This document shows positions 44,076 through 53,301 of a DNA stretch of 64,000 nt, piece by piece. A program made the translations under genes and the position numbers. The stretch lies in contig NZ_JAPIVO010000001.1 of the NCBI RefSeq assembly GCF_026239655.1, positions 1 to 64,000 of the forward strand, written 5' to 3'. The notes under the pieces were generated by a model, which was given only the letters and a program-made list of their open reading frames with translations, had not been told where the DNA came from and searched no databases. The stretch comes from Pedobacter sp. MR2016-24. Lineage in GTDB: Bacteria > Bacteroidota > Bacteroidia > Sphingobacteriales > Sphingobacteriaceae. The first letter of the stretch is position 1. Each line of letters starts with the position of its first letter.

Positions 44076-44777
44076 TTAAAAAATGTGGGTAAACAATTGT
44101 AAAAAGGATTTAGGTTTGCCTTCATCGTCAGACTTTGGTCGCAGTACCAAACGTTGTTTGATACGCATAAAGCGTTCATAAAGCTTAGGCTTCCTTTCCA
44201 GTTCCTCAGAAAATTTCTTCGCTACATCATGCTTTTGCGTTGCAGGATCATACAGCATGGCTGTACACATGCAGTTTTTACGCTCTTTGCTTTTCAGGAT
44301 TTCGAAGTTAACACAGCTCTGACAGCCTTTCCAGAATTCTTCATCCTGTGTAAGTTCAGAATAGGTAACCGGTTCATATCCCAGATCAGAGTTGATTTTC
44401 ATCACTGCAAGACCAGTAGTCAGGCCGAAGATTTTAGCCTTCGGATATTTACTTCTTGACAATTCGAAGATCTTCTCCTTAATGGCATGCGCCAGTCCTA
44501 CTTTTCTGAATTTCGGACTCACAACCAGACCGGAGTTAGCCACAAATTGTCCGTGACTCCATGTTTCTATATAACAGAAACCTGCCCATGAACCGTCTTT
44601 GTGAAAAGCAATCACAGATTTACCATCAGCCATTTTTCCTGCAACATATTCAGGAGAACGCTTGGCAATACCAGTACCTCGTGCTTTAGCAGATTCAGCC
44701 ATTTCTTCACAGATTTCTTCTGCAAAAACACGATGTTCAGGAAGTGCAACCTGCACTATAAAATCGTTGATATTCAT
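44076..44777 (-). CDS. GNAT acyltransferase, probable acylglutamate synthase of the arg cluster
   Basis: A 233-residue GNAT protein. Acyl-CoA motif A is visible as LVVSPKFRKVGLAHAIKEKIF at about 103-123. A C-terminal segment carries CQSC and CMC pairs (about 153-172), a possible metal site, then a basic tail. It is first in the arginine gene run. No argA or argJ is otherwise present, so it is the best candidate for the first step, N-acylation of glutamate. From memory, a Bacteroides GNAT protein has been shown to be an N-succinylglutamate synthase; whether acetyl or succinyl is used here cannot be read from sequence. Confidence 0.75.
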   Translation of the reverse strand: MNINDFIVQVALPEHRVFAEEICEEMAESAKARGTGIAKRSPEYVAGKMADGKSVIAFHKDGSWAGFCYIETWSHGQFVANSGLVVSPKFRKVGLAHAIKEKIFELSRSKYPKAKIFGLTTGLAVMKINSDLGYEPVTYSELTQDEEFWKGCQSCVNFEILKSKERKNCMCTAMLYDPATQKHDVAKKFSEELERKPKLYERFMRIKQRLVLRPKSDDEGKPKSFLQLFTHIF

Positions 44778-45247
44778 TAAAATGATAACGAAAAAAAAAT
44801 AAATATTCTGATTAATTGGTTTTGAAGAGGAACACTACCTCTAAGCTTGAGTTAGAAAAACTCAAATACGGGGTGTATAATTTTGCCGGCTGGTTGTCAC
44901 ATAAATGACAGGCTGCAAACGTTCAATATATAAACTTCTCGCAGCAATATTCTTTGCTGTTACAATAGAAAGTTTATGTGAAACGTGCATATTCATTTTC
45001 TGTGATCAGTCCCGCTTTAAATTAATTAGATGTAAAGGTTTAAATAATTATCGGGATGTGCAATACGTTTTTTATTTTTTTACATTTAATCAGTAAAAAA
45101 AATTAAAACACTGCTCATCCCGGTGCGGCAAATAACCGTAATTTATGGTGAATGCAATTACCAGATAAAGAGAAACGCTTTGTTATATCTGATAGTACCC
45201 GCATTAATTTTATTTGTACTTTAGCCTTTTAACAGCTCTTCCGCTCT
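44778..45247. other. divergent intergenic region, arg cluster / M28 peptidase
   Basis: 470 bp. Tandem hairpins lie at AGAGG/CCTCT (44826-44842) and TTGAGTT/AACTCAA (44847-44865), and a third (TGTCA/TGACA) at 44895-44910, all in the region that would be the arg leader or operator. No TAnnTTTG was found for either side; TTTATTTG (about 45208-45215) is a one-mismatch candidate for the peptidase gene. No gene. Confidence 0.5.
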
Positions 45248-46396
45248 ATGAAAAAACCCTGCAGTTTTCTCCTGCTCTTATTGATCATCTATAAGGTTCC
45301 GGCACAGGATTTATCAGCTGCAAGAAAAATACTGAACACACTTACATCAGCTGCATTCTGGGGCAGAGGGTATACCAATAATGGCATGGAAAAAACGGCT
45401 GCTTACCTGAGTGACGCATTCCGTACGGCCAGGTTAAAGCCAATGGATGGAAAAGATTTCAACCAGTATTTTAATTATCCCGCCAATACCTTCCCAGGAA
45501 AGATGGAAGTAACCATTAACGGCAAAACGCTGAGTCCGGGAAGAGATTTTATTATTGACCCGCCCAGTATAGGACTGAAAGCTACTGCGCTATTAGTCAA
45601 ACAAGACAGTACTACTTTTATTTCCAGAGAAAACCGCCTGCTGGTCAGATTAGCAGATAAACTTACCTGGTCTGTAGCACAGCAAACGGAAAATTACACA
45701 GGAATTCAGGTCGATAAAAAAGCAATTTCCGCGGAGCCCCGCAGTATTACTATTGATGTAGAAAATCAGTTCATCCCGACATTTAAGGCAAGCAATATCT
45801 GTGGAATCGTAAAAGGGACCAGAAATCCAGACTCGGTGATATTGATGACAGCACATTATGATCATCTTGGTGGCATGGGCAAAGACACTTTTTTTCCGGG
45901 TGCCAATGACAATGCCAGTGGCATATCCCTGCTACTTAGCCTGGCAAGATATTATGCTAAAAATCCTGCACCTTACAGTATCGCGTTTATCTGCTTTGCA
46001 GGTGAAGAGGCAGGAATTATGGGGTCCGGATATTTTACTTCAAATCCGCTTATCGCACTTAACCGGGTCCGGTTTATGATCAATGTAGACATGGTAGGTA
46101 CAGGCTCTGATGGCATTACGGTAGTTAACGCCACACTGCACCCCAGGGAATTTGACTTACTGAAGAAGATCAATACGCAGAAAAATTACCTGAGTAAAAT
46201 CAATTCCAGAGGGAAAGCTGCCAACAGTGATCATCATTTTTTCACTGAAAAAGGTGTACCTGCATTTTTTATCTATACGCAGGGAGGCATTGCTGCTTAC
46301 CACGATATAAACGATGTGGCGAAAACCTTACCACTTAATGAGTTTGAGGATCTTTTTAAGCTGTTTAAAGATTTTAATAGGGCTTTGATGCAATAG
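45248..46396 (+). CDS. exported M28-family zinc aminopeptidase
   Basis: A 382-residue secreted peptidase: signal peptide MKKPCSFLLLLLIIYKVPAQ, then a PA-like insert, then the M28 core with MTAHYDHLGG, GANDNASGISLLL (bridging Asp), FAGEEAGIMGS (catalytic Glu), NVDMVG and SDHHFFTEKGVPAFF. All five zinc-binding or catalytic positions are present. Likely a broad aminopeptidase of the periplasm or outer surface. Confidence 0.92.
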   Translation: MKKPCSFLLLLLIIYKVPAQDLSAARKILNTLTSAAFWGRGYTNNGMEKTAAYLSDAFRTARLKPMDGKDFNQYFNYPANTFPGKMEVTINGKTLSPGRDFIIDPPSIGLKATALLVKQDSTTFISRENRLLVRLADKLTWSVAQQTENYTGIQVDKKAISAEPRSITIDVENQFIPTFKASNICGIVKGTRNPDSVILMTAHYDHLGGMGKDTFFPGANDNASGISLLLSLARYYAKNPAPYSIAFICFAGEEAGIMGSGYFTSNPLIALNRVRFMINVDMVGTGSDGITVVNATLHPREFDLLKKINTQKNYLSKINSRGKAANSDHHFFTEKGVPAFFIYTQGGIAAYHDINDVAKTLPLNEFEDLFKLFKDFNRALMQ

Positions 46397-46487
46397 CTTT
46401 TGTACGCCAGCTGTCATATATTTATTTTGCTGTAGCTGCAATTCAACAAATATCATTTACTATTGTTTATTTGTATAAAAAACACCT

Positions 46488-47564
46488 ATGTCGATATTAT
46501 TATCCCCTTTAAATATAAAAAACGTTACGTTAAAAAACAGGATTATTGTTTCTCCCATGTGCCAGTATTCGGCCGAAGATGGATTTGCTAATGACTGGCA
46601 CCTGGTACATCTGGGTGGCAGAGCAGTAGGTGGTGCAGCACTGATTATACAGGAAGCTACAGCTGTTTCTCCGGAAGGCCGGATATCTGCGGGCGATTTA
46701 GGTATCTGGTCTGACGCGCATGTTCCTTTCCTTCAACGCATCAATGAATTTATTGTTAAAAATGGCGCTGTACCGGGTGTGCAGCTTGCACATGCCGGCA
46801 GAAAAGCGAGTTTCGATGTACCCTGGAAAGGTAGTAAGCAAATCACAGAAAAAGACGGAGGCTGGCAGACAGTAGCCCCTAGTGCCATCGCGTTTAACGA
46901 GAATGATGAGAAACCAGGAGAGCTCAGCAAAGAAGGTATTGAAAAAGTAATCGCAGATTTTAAATCGGCAACTTTAAGAACTGTTGCGGCTGGTTATCAG
47001 GTGATAGAAATCCACGCAGCACATGGTTACCTTTTTCATCAGTTTTTATCACCACTCAGCAATCTCAGAACGGATGAGTATGGCGGGAGCTTTGAAAACA
47101 GGATCCGCTTACTAATGGAAGTGGTTGAAGTAATCCAGGAAGTATGGCCGGCAGAAAACCCTTTATTTGTACGTTTATCAGCTACAGACTGGGTACCAGG
47201 CGGCTGGTCTACTGAAGAGACGGTACAGCTTTCAGCTATTTTGAAGGATAAAGGTATTGATCTGATCGATTGCTCTTCAGGTGGAAATATCATCAGCCAG
47301 CAAATCCCCTTATCTCCCGGCTATCAGGTACAGTTTGCCGAGGCGGTGAAAAAAGGAACAGGCATTTTAACCGGTGCAGTCGGCCTCATTACCGACGCCC
47401 GCCAGGCCGAAGATATTCTTCAGGAAGGTAAAGCGGACCTGATATTCCTCGCAAGAGAATTACTGAGAGATCCTTACTTCCCGATACATGCCGCAGCTGA
47501 ACTCAATGATGAGATCAAATGGCCGGAACAGTACGAAAGAGCGAAGCCAAGAAAAAAGGCATAA
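46488..47564 (+). CDS. Old Yellow Enzyme-type NADPH dehydrogenase (NamA/YqjM-like)
   Basis: A 358-residue FMN enzyme. RIIVSPMCQYSAEDGFANDWHLVHLG is the YqjM-type N-terminus (split by the usual Cys), QLAHAGRKAS, EIHAAHGYLFHQFLSPLSN (active-site His pair) and YGGSFENRIRLL are family blocks. It reduces activated C=C bonds, e.g. in enones and nitro compounds, and may have a role in oxidative stress. Monocistronic or leading to ybaB, 57 bp downstream. Confidence 0.93.
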   Translation: MSILLSPLNIKNVTLKNRIIVSPMCQYSAEDGFANDWHLVHLGGRAVGGAALIIQEATAVSPEGRISAGDLGIWSDAHVPFLQRINEFIVKNGAVPGVQLAHAGRKASFDVPWKGSKQITEKDGGWQTVAPSAIAFNENDEKPGELSKEGIEKVIADFKSATLRTVAAGYQVIEIHAAHGYLFHQFLSPLSNLRTDEYGGSFENRIRLLMEVVEVIQEVWPAENPLFVRLSATDWVPGGWSTEETVQLSAILKDKGIDLIDCSSGGNIISQQIPLSPGYQVQFAEAVKKGTGILTGAVGLITDARQAEDILQEGKADLIFLARELLRDPYFPIHAAAELNDEIKWPEQYERAKPRKKA

Positions 47565-47621
47565 TCTTTAAACCAATTTATCCTAATTTCGTTCCATATT
47601 ATAACAAAAAACTAAATTATT

Positions 47622-47927
47622 ATGTTCGACAAATTGATGGCTGCTCAGCAAAAAGCTGACGAAATAAAAAAACGCCTGGATACTGTTTCTGTTTTCGCAG
47701 AGGTTGAAGGTGGTGCAATCCGCATTACTGCAACTGCTAATAAAGCGATAACAGCCATAGAAATTAACGACGATTTCTTTAAACAGGCCGACAAAGAAGA
47801 ACTGGAAGAACTCCTGTTAACAGCAATAAACAAAGTAATGTTACAGGCAGACGAAGTGAGCGCCACAGAAATGCAGGCTGCTACAAAAGACATGTTAGGC
47901 GGTTTAGGCGGCATGTTTGGTAACTAA
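47622..47927 (+). CDS. YbaB/EbfC nucleoid-associated protein
   Basis: A 101-residue DNA-binding protein. It starts MFDKLMAAQQKADEIKKRLD, has the central beta sheet AEVEGGAIRITATANKAITAIEI and a Gly/Met-rich end (MLGGLGGMFGN), as in YbaB. It binds DNA as a dimer and influences nucleoid structure. It is normal length and 16 bp upstream of the UPF0173 gene. Confidence 0.93.
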   Translation: MFDKLMAAQQKADEIKKRLDTVSVFAEVEGGAIRITATANKAITAIEINDDFFKQADKEELEELLLTAINKVMLQADEVSATEMQAATKDMLGGLGGMFGN

Positions 47928-47943
47928 TATTAAAACAAAAAAA

Positions 47944-48621
47944 ATGAAGTATACTTATTATGGCCAGTCTTGTTTTCTTTTAGAAGCAGACGGCAAAAAA
48001 TTTCTTTTTGACCCCTTCATCACGCATAATCCATTAGCATCGGCTATTGATACCAAAATTATCGAAGCTGATTATATCCTGGTCAGTCACGGTCACGGTG
48101 ACCATGTGGCAGATCTTGAGTTGCTGGCCAAGCAAACAGGTGCAGTTGTAATTGCGATGCCTGAAGTAGCTGCATGGGCAGAAAAACAAGGCATCACAAA
48201 CATTCACCAGATGAATTACGGTGTGGCCAACTTTGATTTCGGCCGACTGCGTATGGTTTGGGCAACGCATTCCAGCTCCATGCCTGATGGTAGTTATGGT
48301 GGAAACCCTGCTGGTTTTGTACTGGAAACTGCAGGCAAAACAATTTATTTTGCAGGTGATACCTCCCTGAATGCTGATATGAAAATTTTAGCTGATCTGT
48401 ATACACTGGATTACGCGATATTGCCTATCGGAGGTAATTATACCATGGATGTAGATGACGCATTGATTGCAACCAAATACATTGCTTGCGATAAGGTGAT
48501 TGGTGTACATTATAATACCTTCCCGGTAATAGCAATTGATACTGATGCTGCCGTAGCGAAATTCGAGAGAGAAAATAAACATCTCTATTTACCAGCAATT
48601 GGTGAAACGATTGAATTATAA
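47944..48621 (+). CDS. UPF0173-type metal-dependent hydrolase
   Basis: A 225-residue metallo-beta-lactamase-fold protein. Metal site HGHGDHVAD is at about 53-61, GDTSLNADM and GVHYNTFPVI supply further ligands. The family includes UlaG-like phosphoesterases; the substrate here is unknown. ATG 47944 gives the family start MKYTYYGQSCF; the longer frame from 47917 overlaps ybaB. Confidence 0.9.
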   Translation: MKYTYYGQSCFLLEADGKKFLFDPFITHNPLASAIDTKIIEADYILVSHGHGDHVADLELLAKQTGAVVIAMPEVAAWAEKQGITNIHQMNYGVANFDFGRLRMVWATHSSSMPDGSYGGNPAGFVLETAGKTIYFAGDTSLNADMKILADLYTLDYAILPIGGNYTMDVDDALIATKYIACDKVIGVHYNTFPVIAIDTDAAVAKFERENKHLYLPAIGETIEL

Positions 48622-48659
48622 AACAAAAGGTCCCGGAAAATTCCGGGACCTTTTGTTTT
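48620..48659. terminator. perfect bidirectional terminator, UPF0173 / polA
   Basis: A 19-bp perfect stem: 48620-48638 pairs with 48641-48659 around AA (core GGTCCCGGAA/TTCCGGGACC, flanked by AAAACAAAA/TTTTGTTTT). Both convergent stop codons lie inside or at the edge of the stem. Confidence 0.95.
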
Positions 48660-51471
48660 AATGTGCTTCAAGCCAGGTATTACCCTCGCCTATTTCAATT
48701 TCTATCGGCACCGTTGTTTTTATCGCCGTCTTCATCCGGTGCGTAATGATCTTGCGCATAGCTTCCACTTCTGTTTTCAGCACATCAAAGACAAGCTCAT
48801 CATGTACCTGCATGGTCATTTTAGACTGCAGCTGCTGGTCTTTCATATCCTGATGGATGTTGATCATTGCTATTTTGATCATATCCGCAGCAGAGCCCTG
48901 TATAGGTGCATTAATTGCATTACGTTCTGCGAAGCCGCGGACAGTCTGATTGGCAGAATTGATATCTCTTAAATACCTTCTTCTTCCCATCATGGTTTCC
49001 ACAAATCCATTTTCACGTGCAAAATTCATGGTGTCTGACATAAATCTTTTTATTCCCGGATACTGGGCAAAATATTGTTCAATTATTTCAGCTGCCTCTT
49101 TACGCGGAATACCCAGATTTTGTGACAATCCAAAAGCAGACTGCCCATAGATAATCCCGAAGTTAACCGCTTTCGCATTTCGTCGCTGTGTAGGTGTCAC
49201 CTCTTCAATGGTAATACCGTACACTTTAGCCGCAGTAGCGGTGTGAATGTCTATACCTTTATTAAAAGCATCCAGCATATTTTCTTCCTTACTGATATCT
49301 GCAATGATCCTCAGCTCTATCTGCGAATAATCTGCTGATAACAATACATGATCTGCATCTCTTGGAATAAACGCTTTACGGACCTCTCTGCCCCGCTCAG
49401 TACGGATCGGAATGTTCTGCAGGTTTGGGTTATTTGAACTTAACCTGCCCGTTGCAGCAACGGCCTGGTTATAGCTGGTATGCACACGACCTGTTTTTGG
49501 GTTAATCAGCAAAGGTAAGGCATCTACATACGTAGATTTCAATTTCTGTAATTGGCGGAACTCCAGAATATCTTTAACGATATCACTTTTGTTTGCTAAC
49601 GCCAACAAAACATCCTCTCCTGTCTGGTATTGACCGGTTTTTGTTTTTTTAGCTTTCGGATCCAGCTGTAACTTATCAAACAGTACCTCTCCCAGTTGTT
49701 TTGGGGAAGCAAGGTTGAAAACAATACCAGCCTTATCATATACATTCTGTTCAAATTTCCTGATATCAATTTCAAGTTCTTTTGAATAGTTGATCAGCGT
49801 ATCCATATCTATCCTTACGCCTTCTTTTTCAATATCAGCCAATACATAAACTAGCGGGTTCTCGATATGGGTGACCAGTTCTTCTGCATTAAGCTCTTTT
49901 AAAATCGGTCTGAAAACATTCGCCAGCTGAAGGGTTACATCCGCATCTTCCGCAGCATAGTCTACTACTTTTTCTACAGGAACATCCCTCATTGTACCCT
50001 GGTTTTTTCCTTTGGGTCCAATCAGTGAAATGATAGAAATTGGTGTATATCCCAGATAGTTCTCCGACAGCACATCCATATTGTGACGGGTATCAGGATC
50101 AATCAGGTAATGTGCCAGCATGGTATCAAATAATTTACCTTTGATATTTACGCCATACCATTTCAGCATCAGGATATCATATTTGATATTCTGGCCGATT
50201 TTGGCAATATTTTCATTTTCAAGTACTACACGAAACTCATCCACAATGGCCTGAGCTGCTGTTCTGTCTTCCGGCACCGGGATATACCATCCCTCGCCTG
50301 GCTGAATACAGAAAGAAAGACCTACCAGATCAGCAAGATTGGCGTCAGTACCGGTAGTTTCAGTATCAAAGGAAATACTCTCCTGCTGCAGCAACAGGTC
50401 TATCAGTGCTTTCCGTGTTTCGGCAGTATCCGCCAGTTGGTAATTTGGATTGGTATCTGCTATCGTTTTCGCCGTAGCAGGCTGTTCAAATAAATTAGGC
50501 AAAGTGTCAAACTTCCTTATTTTATTTTCAGGCATATCTACCACTGCGCCGAATAAATCCGTTTGCTGCGAGCCGCTGTTTTTGGAGTCGCCTATGTTAA
50601 ATCCATCGCCAAATACCCTGCGCCCCAGTGTCCTGAATTCCAGTTCAGCAAAAAGCGGCTCCAGTAATTCCCTGTCCGGTTCCTCCAGTATCAATGTAGA
50701 TTCGTTAAATTCAACAGGTACATTAAGAATAATAGTGGCCAGTTTTTTAGAAATCATTCCCTGATCTGCAAAAGCCTCTACATTCTCTTTCTGCTTGCCT
50801 TTGAGCTCGTGTGAATGCGCAATGATATTTTCTACAGAGCCATATTGTTTGATCAGTAATTTAGCCGTCTTTTCTCCTATACCAGGAATTCCGGGTATAT
50901 TATCTACAGCATCACCCCATAAACCTAATATATCAATTACCTGTTCTACATTTTCAATATCCCATTTGGCCAGGACTTCAGGTACGCCCATGATTTCCAT
51001 ATCATTACCCATCCTTGCGGGTTTGTAGATAAAGATGTTTTCCGATACCAGCTGTGCAAAATCCTTATCAGGCGTCATACAAAAAACCTGAAAGCCTGCA
51101 CGCTCACCTTCTTTAGCCAGTGTGCCGATAATATCATCTGCCTCAAATCCGTCTTTAGTAATTACCGGGATTTTAAATCCTTCAATCAGCTTAAAAATAT
51201 AAGGCAGCGCCGCAGCCAGATCTTCCGGCATGGCCTGTCTGTGCGCCTTATACGCTACAAAATCAGTATGCCTTTCAGTTGGTGCTTCTGTATCAAAAAC
51301 TACCGCAATATGGCTTGGCTTCTCTTTTTTAAGCACTTCCATTAAAGTATTTGCAAAGCCCATTACTGCAGAGGTATTGATACCTGTAGAAGTAAATCTT
51401 GGGGTCTTGCTCAATGCAAAATGCGCTCTGTAAATCAGCGCCATACCGTCAAGCAGGAATAGTTTTTTCAT
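48658..51471 (-). CDS. polA: DNA polymerase I
   Basis: A 937-residue three-domain polymerase. 5' nuclease (1-280) with TPDKDFAQ and GDAVDNIPGIPGIGEKTA; 3'-5' exonuclease (about 345-530) with an intact DTE triad start (Asp369, Glu371) and YAAEDADVTL, so proofreading should be active; polymerase domain (about 560-937) with LLSADYSQIELR, RNAKAVNFGIIYGQSAFGL and MQVHDELVFDV. It fills gaps in repair and removes Okazaki primers. Full length. Confidence 0.97.
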   Translation of the reverse strand: MKKLFLLDGMALIYRAHFALSKTPRFTSTGINTSAVMGFANTLMEVLKKEKPSHIAVVFDTEAPTERHTDFVAYKAHRQAMPEDLAAALPYIFKLIEGFKIPVITKDGFEADDIIGTLAKEGERAGFQVFCMTPDKDFAQLVSENIFIYKPARMGNDMEIMGVPEVLAKWDIENVEQVIDILGLWGDAVDNIPGIPGIGEKTAKLLIKQYGSVENIIAHSHELKGKQKENVEAFADQGMISKKLATIILNVPVEFNESTLILEEPDRELLEPLFAELEFRTLGRRVFGDGFNIGDSKNSGSQQTDLFGAVVDMPENKIRKFDTLPNLFEQPATAKTIADTNPNYQLADTAETRKALIDLLLQQESISFDTETTGTDANLADLVGLSFCIQPGEGWYIPVPEDRTAAQAIVDEFRVVLENENIAKIGQNIKYDILMLKWYGVNIKGKLFDTMLAHYLIDPDTRHNMDVLSENYLGYTPISIISLIGPKGKNQGTMRDVPVEKVVDYAAEDADVTLQLANVFRPILKELNAEELVTHIENPLVYVLADIEKEGVRIDMDTLINYSKELEIDIRKFEQNVYDKAGIVFNLASPKQLGEVLFDKLQLDPKAKKTKTGQYQTGEDVLLALANKSDIVKDILEFRQLQKLKSTYVDALPLLINPKTGRVHTSYNQAVAATGRLSSNNPNLQNIPIRTERGREVRKAFIPRDADHVLLSADYSQIELRIIADISKEENMLDAFNKGIDIHTATAAKVYGITIEEVTPTQRRNAKAVNFGIIYGQSAFGLSQNLGIPRKEAAEIIEQYFAQYPGIKRFMSDTMNFARENGFVETMMGRRRYLRDINSANQTVRGFAERNAINAPIQGSAADMIKIAMINIHQDMKDQQLQSKMTMQVHDELVFDVLKTEVEAMRKIITHRMKTAIKTTVPIEIEIGEGNTWLEAH

Positions 51472-51624
51472 CGGAATATAGTTATTTTTAGAAAATTATG
51501 AAGCGCTCATGAAGTGGTTATTGCTATGGCAAACTATCAACCCATGAGGGTTTCATTATATATTTTAATTTTTTCTGGAAGCCCTCATTAGTTTATGCTA
51601 CAGTACTGTTGAAGATTTCACGTC

Positions 51625-51632
51625 CAAAGTTA
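51625..51632 (-). promoter_or_regulatory. polA promoter candidate (-7 TAACTTTG)
   Basis: Exact TAnnTTTG on the minus strand, about 155 bp before the polA ATG; a TTTG lies 15 bp upstream (51648-51651), slightly close for a -33 element. Confidence 0.4.
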
Positions 51633-51668
51633 ACATCTGGCAGTTATCAAACCTAATCAGGTTAAGCT

Positions 51669-52367
51669 TTAATGTTTTGAAAAAATGAAGAGAACCACGG
51701 GGAAGAAATTGTATAAGCCATGGAGGGCCATCGCATACTTTAATCCATAATTCATCCTGGTATAGCCTAAAATCAGACCAATAGCGAGCTGGGGCAAGGT
51801 ATACAGGAGGCCGAAAGGCAGGAGTGAAATTCCTTTTTCAAAATTGCCCAGATGGATCAATGCAAAGCAAACTGCCGTAAGATGAAAATGCCAGGGAAAG
51901 GCTTTCACCCAGAAGCCGTATTTCAGGGTAATGCTGCCTGACAGGTTAAGCCTGTAGACAAGAAAGAGGAGACTAAAAAGGAATGGGCTGACCATATAAG
52001 CCCAGCTTGTTCCGGTTAACTGCGTCAGGATAGCCCCCGGAATAAGCGCAATAAAAAAGAGTGTAAGCGTGAATCGCCTGAGCTGAGCCCTGAACAATAA
52101 TTCCTCACCAACAGGACCAACCACCACGGCCATCAGGAAAAAGATACCCATTGGCATTGTTAAATGTTCCATTCTGGATGGCCCCGGACTGGCCAGCAGT
52201 TTTAAAGCCACCATCCTGTCTATAAATACACCAGAACCTATACCCAAAATCAGGCAAATAAGCGTTAGACGCCAGAGCAGCCCGAAAGGATCTTCAACTT
52301 TTGCCGGAAGTCCCGCCAGATACGGATGTTTTAAATAGGCGGCAATATCCCGGATTAAAGAAATCAT
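51669..52367 (-). CDS. CPBP-family intramembrane protease (CAAX protease-like)
   Basis: A 232-residue integral membrane protein with six or seven hydrophobic segments. The CPBP motif is VGEELLFRAQLRRF at about 86-99 (catalytic Glu-Glu-x-x-x-Arg), then FALIHLGNFEKG and HGLYNFF carry the conserved His. Families act as CAAX-type proteases or in bacteriocin self-immunity. It abuts the tag stop codon with no gap and is the last gene of the trmB operon. Confidence 0.87.
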   Translation of the reverse strand: MISLIRDIAAYLKHPYLAGLPAKVEDPFGLLWRLTLICLILGIGSGVFIDRMVALKLLASPGPSRMEHLTMPMGIFFLMAVVVGPVGEELLFRAQLRRFTLTLFFIALIPGAILTQLTGTSWAYMVSPFLFSLLFLVYRLNLSGSITLKYGFWVKAFPWHFHLTAVCFALIHLGNFEKGISLLPFGLLYTLPQLAIGLILGYTRMNYGLKYAMALHGLYNFFPVVLFIFSKH

Positions 52368-52931
52368 CTAACGGGCTATACAGCCTGAAACATGATCATT
52401 CACCATTCCCGTTGCCTGCATAAATGCATAACAAATAGTGGTACCGAAAAATTTAAAGCCCCGTTTCTTCATGTCTTTACTTATCGCGTCAGAGATTTCA
52501 GTACGGGCAGGCAGGCCACTTAAATTTTTAACATCATTTATCATAGGCGCCCTGCCAGGCATAAATGTCCAGATATACGCAAAGAAAGATCCGAACTCTT
52601 TCTGGATAGCGATGAATAACCTGGCATTGCTGATCGCCCCGTTCACCTTTAATTTATTCCGGATAATTCCCGCGTCCTGCAGCAGTCGCTCCACATCAGC
52701 ATTATCAAAAGCGGCCACTTTTTGTACGTCGAAATCAGCAAAAGCCTTGCGATAACTTTCACGGCGTCTTAAAATAGTAATCCAGCTCAGCCCTGCCTGC
52801 GCACCTTCCAAAATCAGGAATTCAAACAAGACATGATCATCCTTTACCAGCTTGCCCCATTCTTCATCATGGTATTTTATATACAGCGGGTCGTTGCCGC
52901 ACCAGCTGCATCGTACTATTTCTTTGGCCAT
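52368..52931 (-). CDS. tag: DNA-3-methyladenine glycosylase I
   Basis: A 187-residue base-excision repair enzyme. RCSWCGNDPLYIKYHDEEWG carries the zinc Cys and the conserved HDxEWG; GAQAGLSWITILRRRE and the C-terminal NDHVSGC supply the rest of the zinc site. It removes 3-methyladenine from alkylated DNA. It shares an operon with an alkyltransferase-like protein, so the two make an alkylation-repair pair. Confidence 0.95.
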   Translation of the reverse strand: MAKEIVRCSWCGNDPLYIKYHDEEWGKLVKDDHVLFEFLILEGAQAGLSWITILRRRESYRKAFADFDVQKVAAFDNADVERLLQDAGIIRNKLKVNGAISNARLFIAIQKEFGSFFAYIWTFMPGRAPMINDVKNLSGLPARTEISDAISKDMKKRGFKFFGTTICYAFMQATGMVNDHVSGCIAR

Positions 52932-52939
52932 AAAATCTT

Positions 52940-53281
52940 TTACAAACTTAATTCATCCCAGTACTCTACTGCCCGGCGATAATGCGGGATAACAATAGAA
53001 CCTCCTACCAGGTTAGCAATCATAAACACCTCGTTGATTTCGGCATTGCTTACGCCTTCATCAAAGCATTTTTCCAAATGGTACTTGACACAGTCATCAC
53101 AACGCAATACCATCGAGGCCACCAATCCCAGCATCTCTTTGGTCTTAACTTCTAAAGCACCTTCTGCATAAGTAGTGGTGTCCAGTGCAAAAAAACGCTT
53201 GATGTTCGTATTTGCCGTTTCCATTATCCTATCGTTCATCTTTGAACGGTAGTCATTAAATTCTTCTACTAATTTTCCCAT
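52940..53281 (-). CDS. carboxymuconolactone decarboxylase/AhpD-family protein
   Basis: A 113-residue AhpD-like protein with the redox motif LRCDDCVKYHLEKC, i.e. CxxC followed by His, as in alkylhydroperoxidase D. A short helical fold. Likely peroxidatic or disulfide-relay activity in the cytosol; the partner is unknown. It lies between tag and the ATL gene. Confidence 0.87.
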   Translation of the reverse strand: MGKLVEEFNDYRSKMNDRIMETANTNIKRFFALDTTTYAEGALEVKTKEMLGLVASMVLRCDDCVKYHLEKCFDEGVSNAEINEVFMIANLVGGSIVIPHYRRAVEYWDELSL

Positions 53282-53301
53282 TATTATTTGATTAAATCAT
53301 T

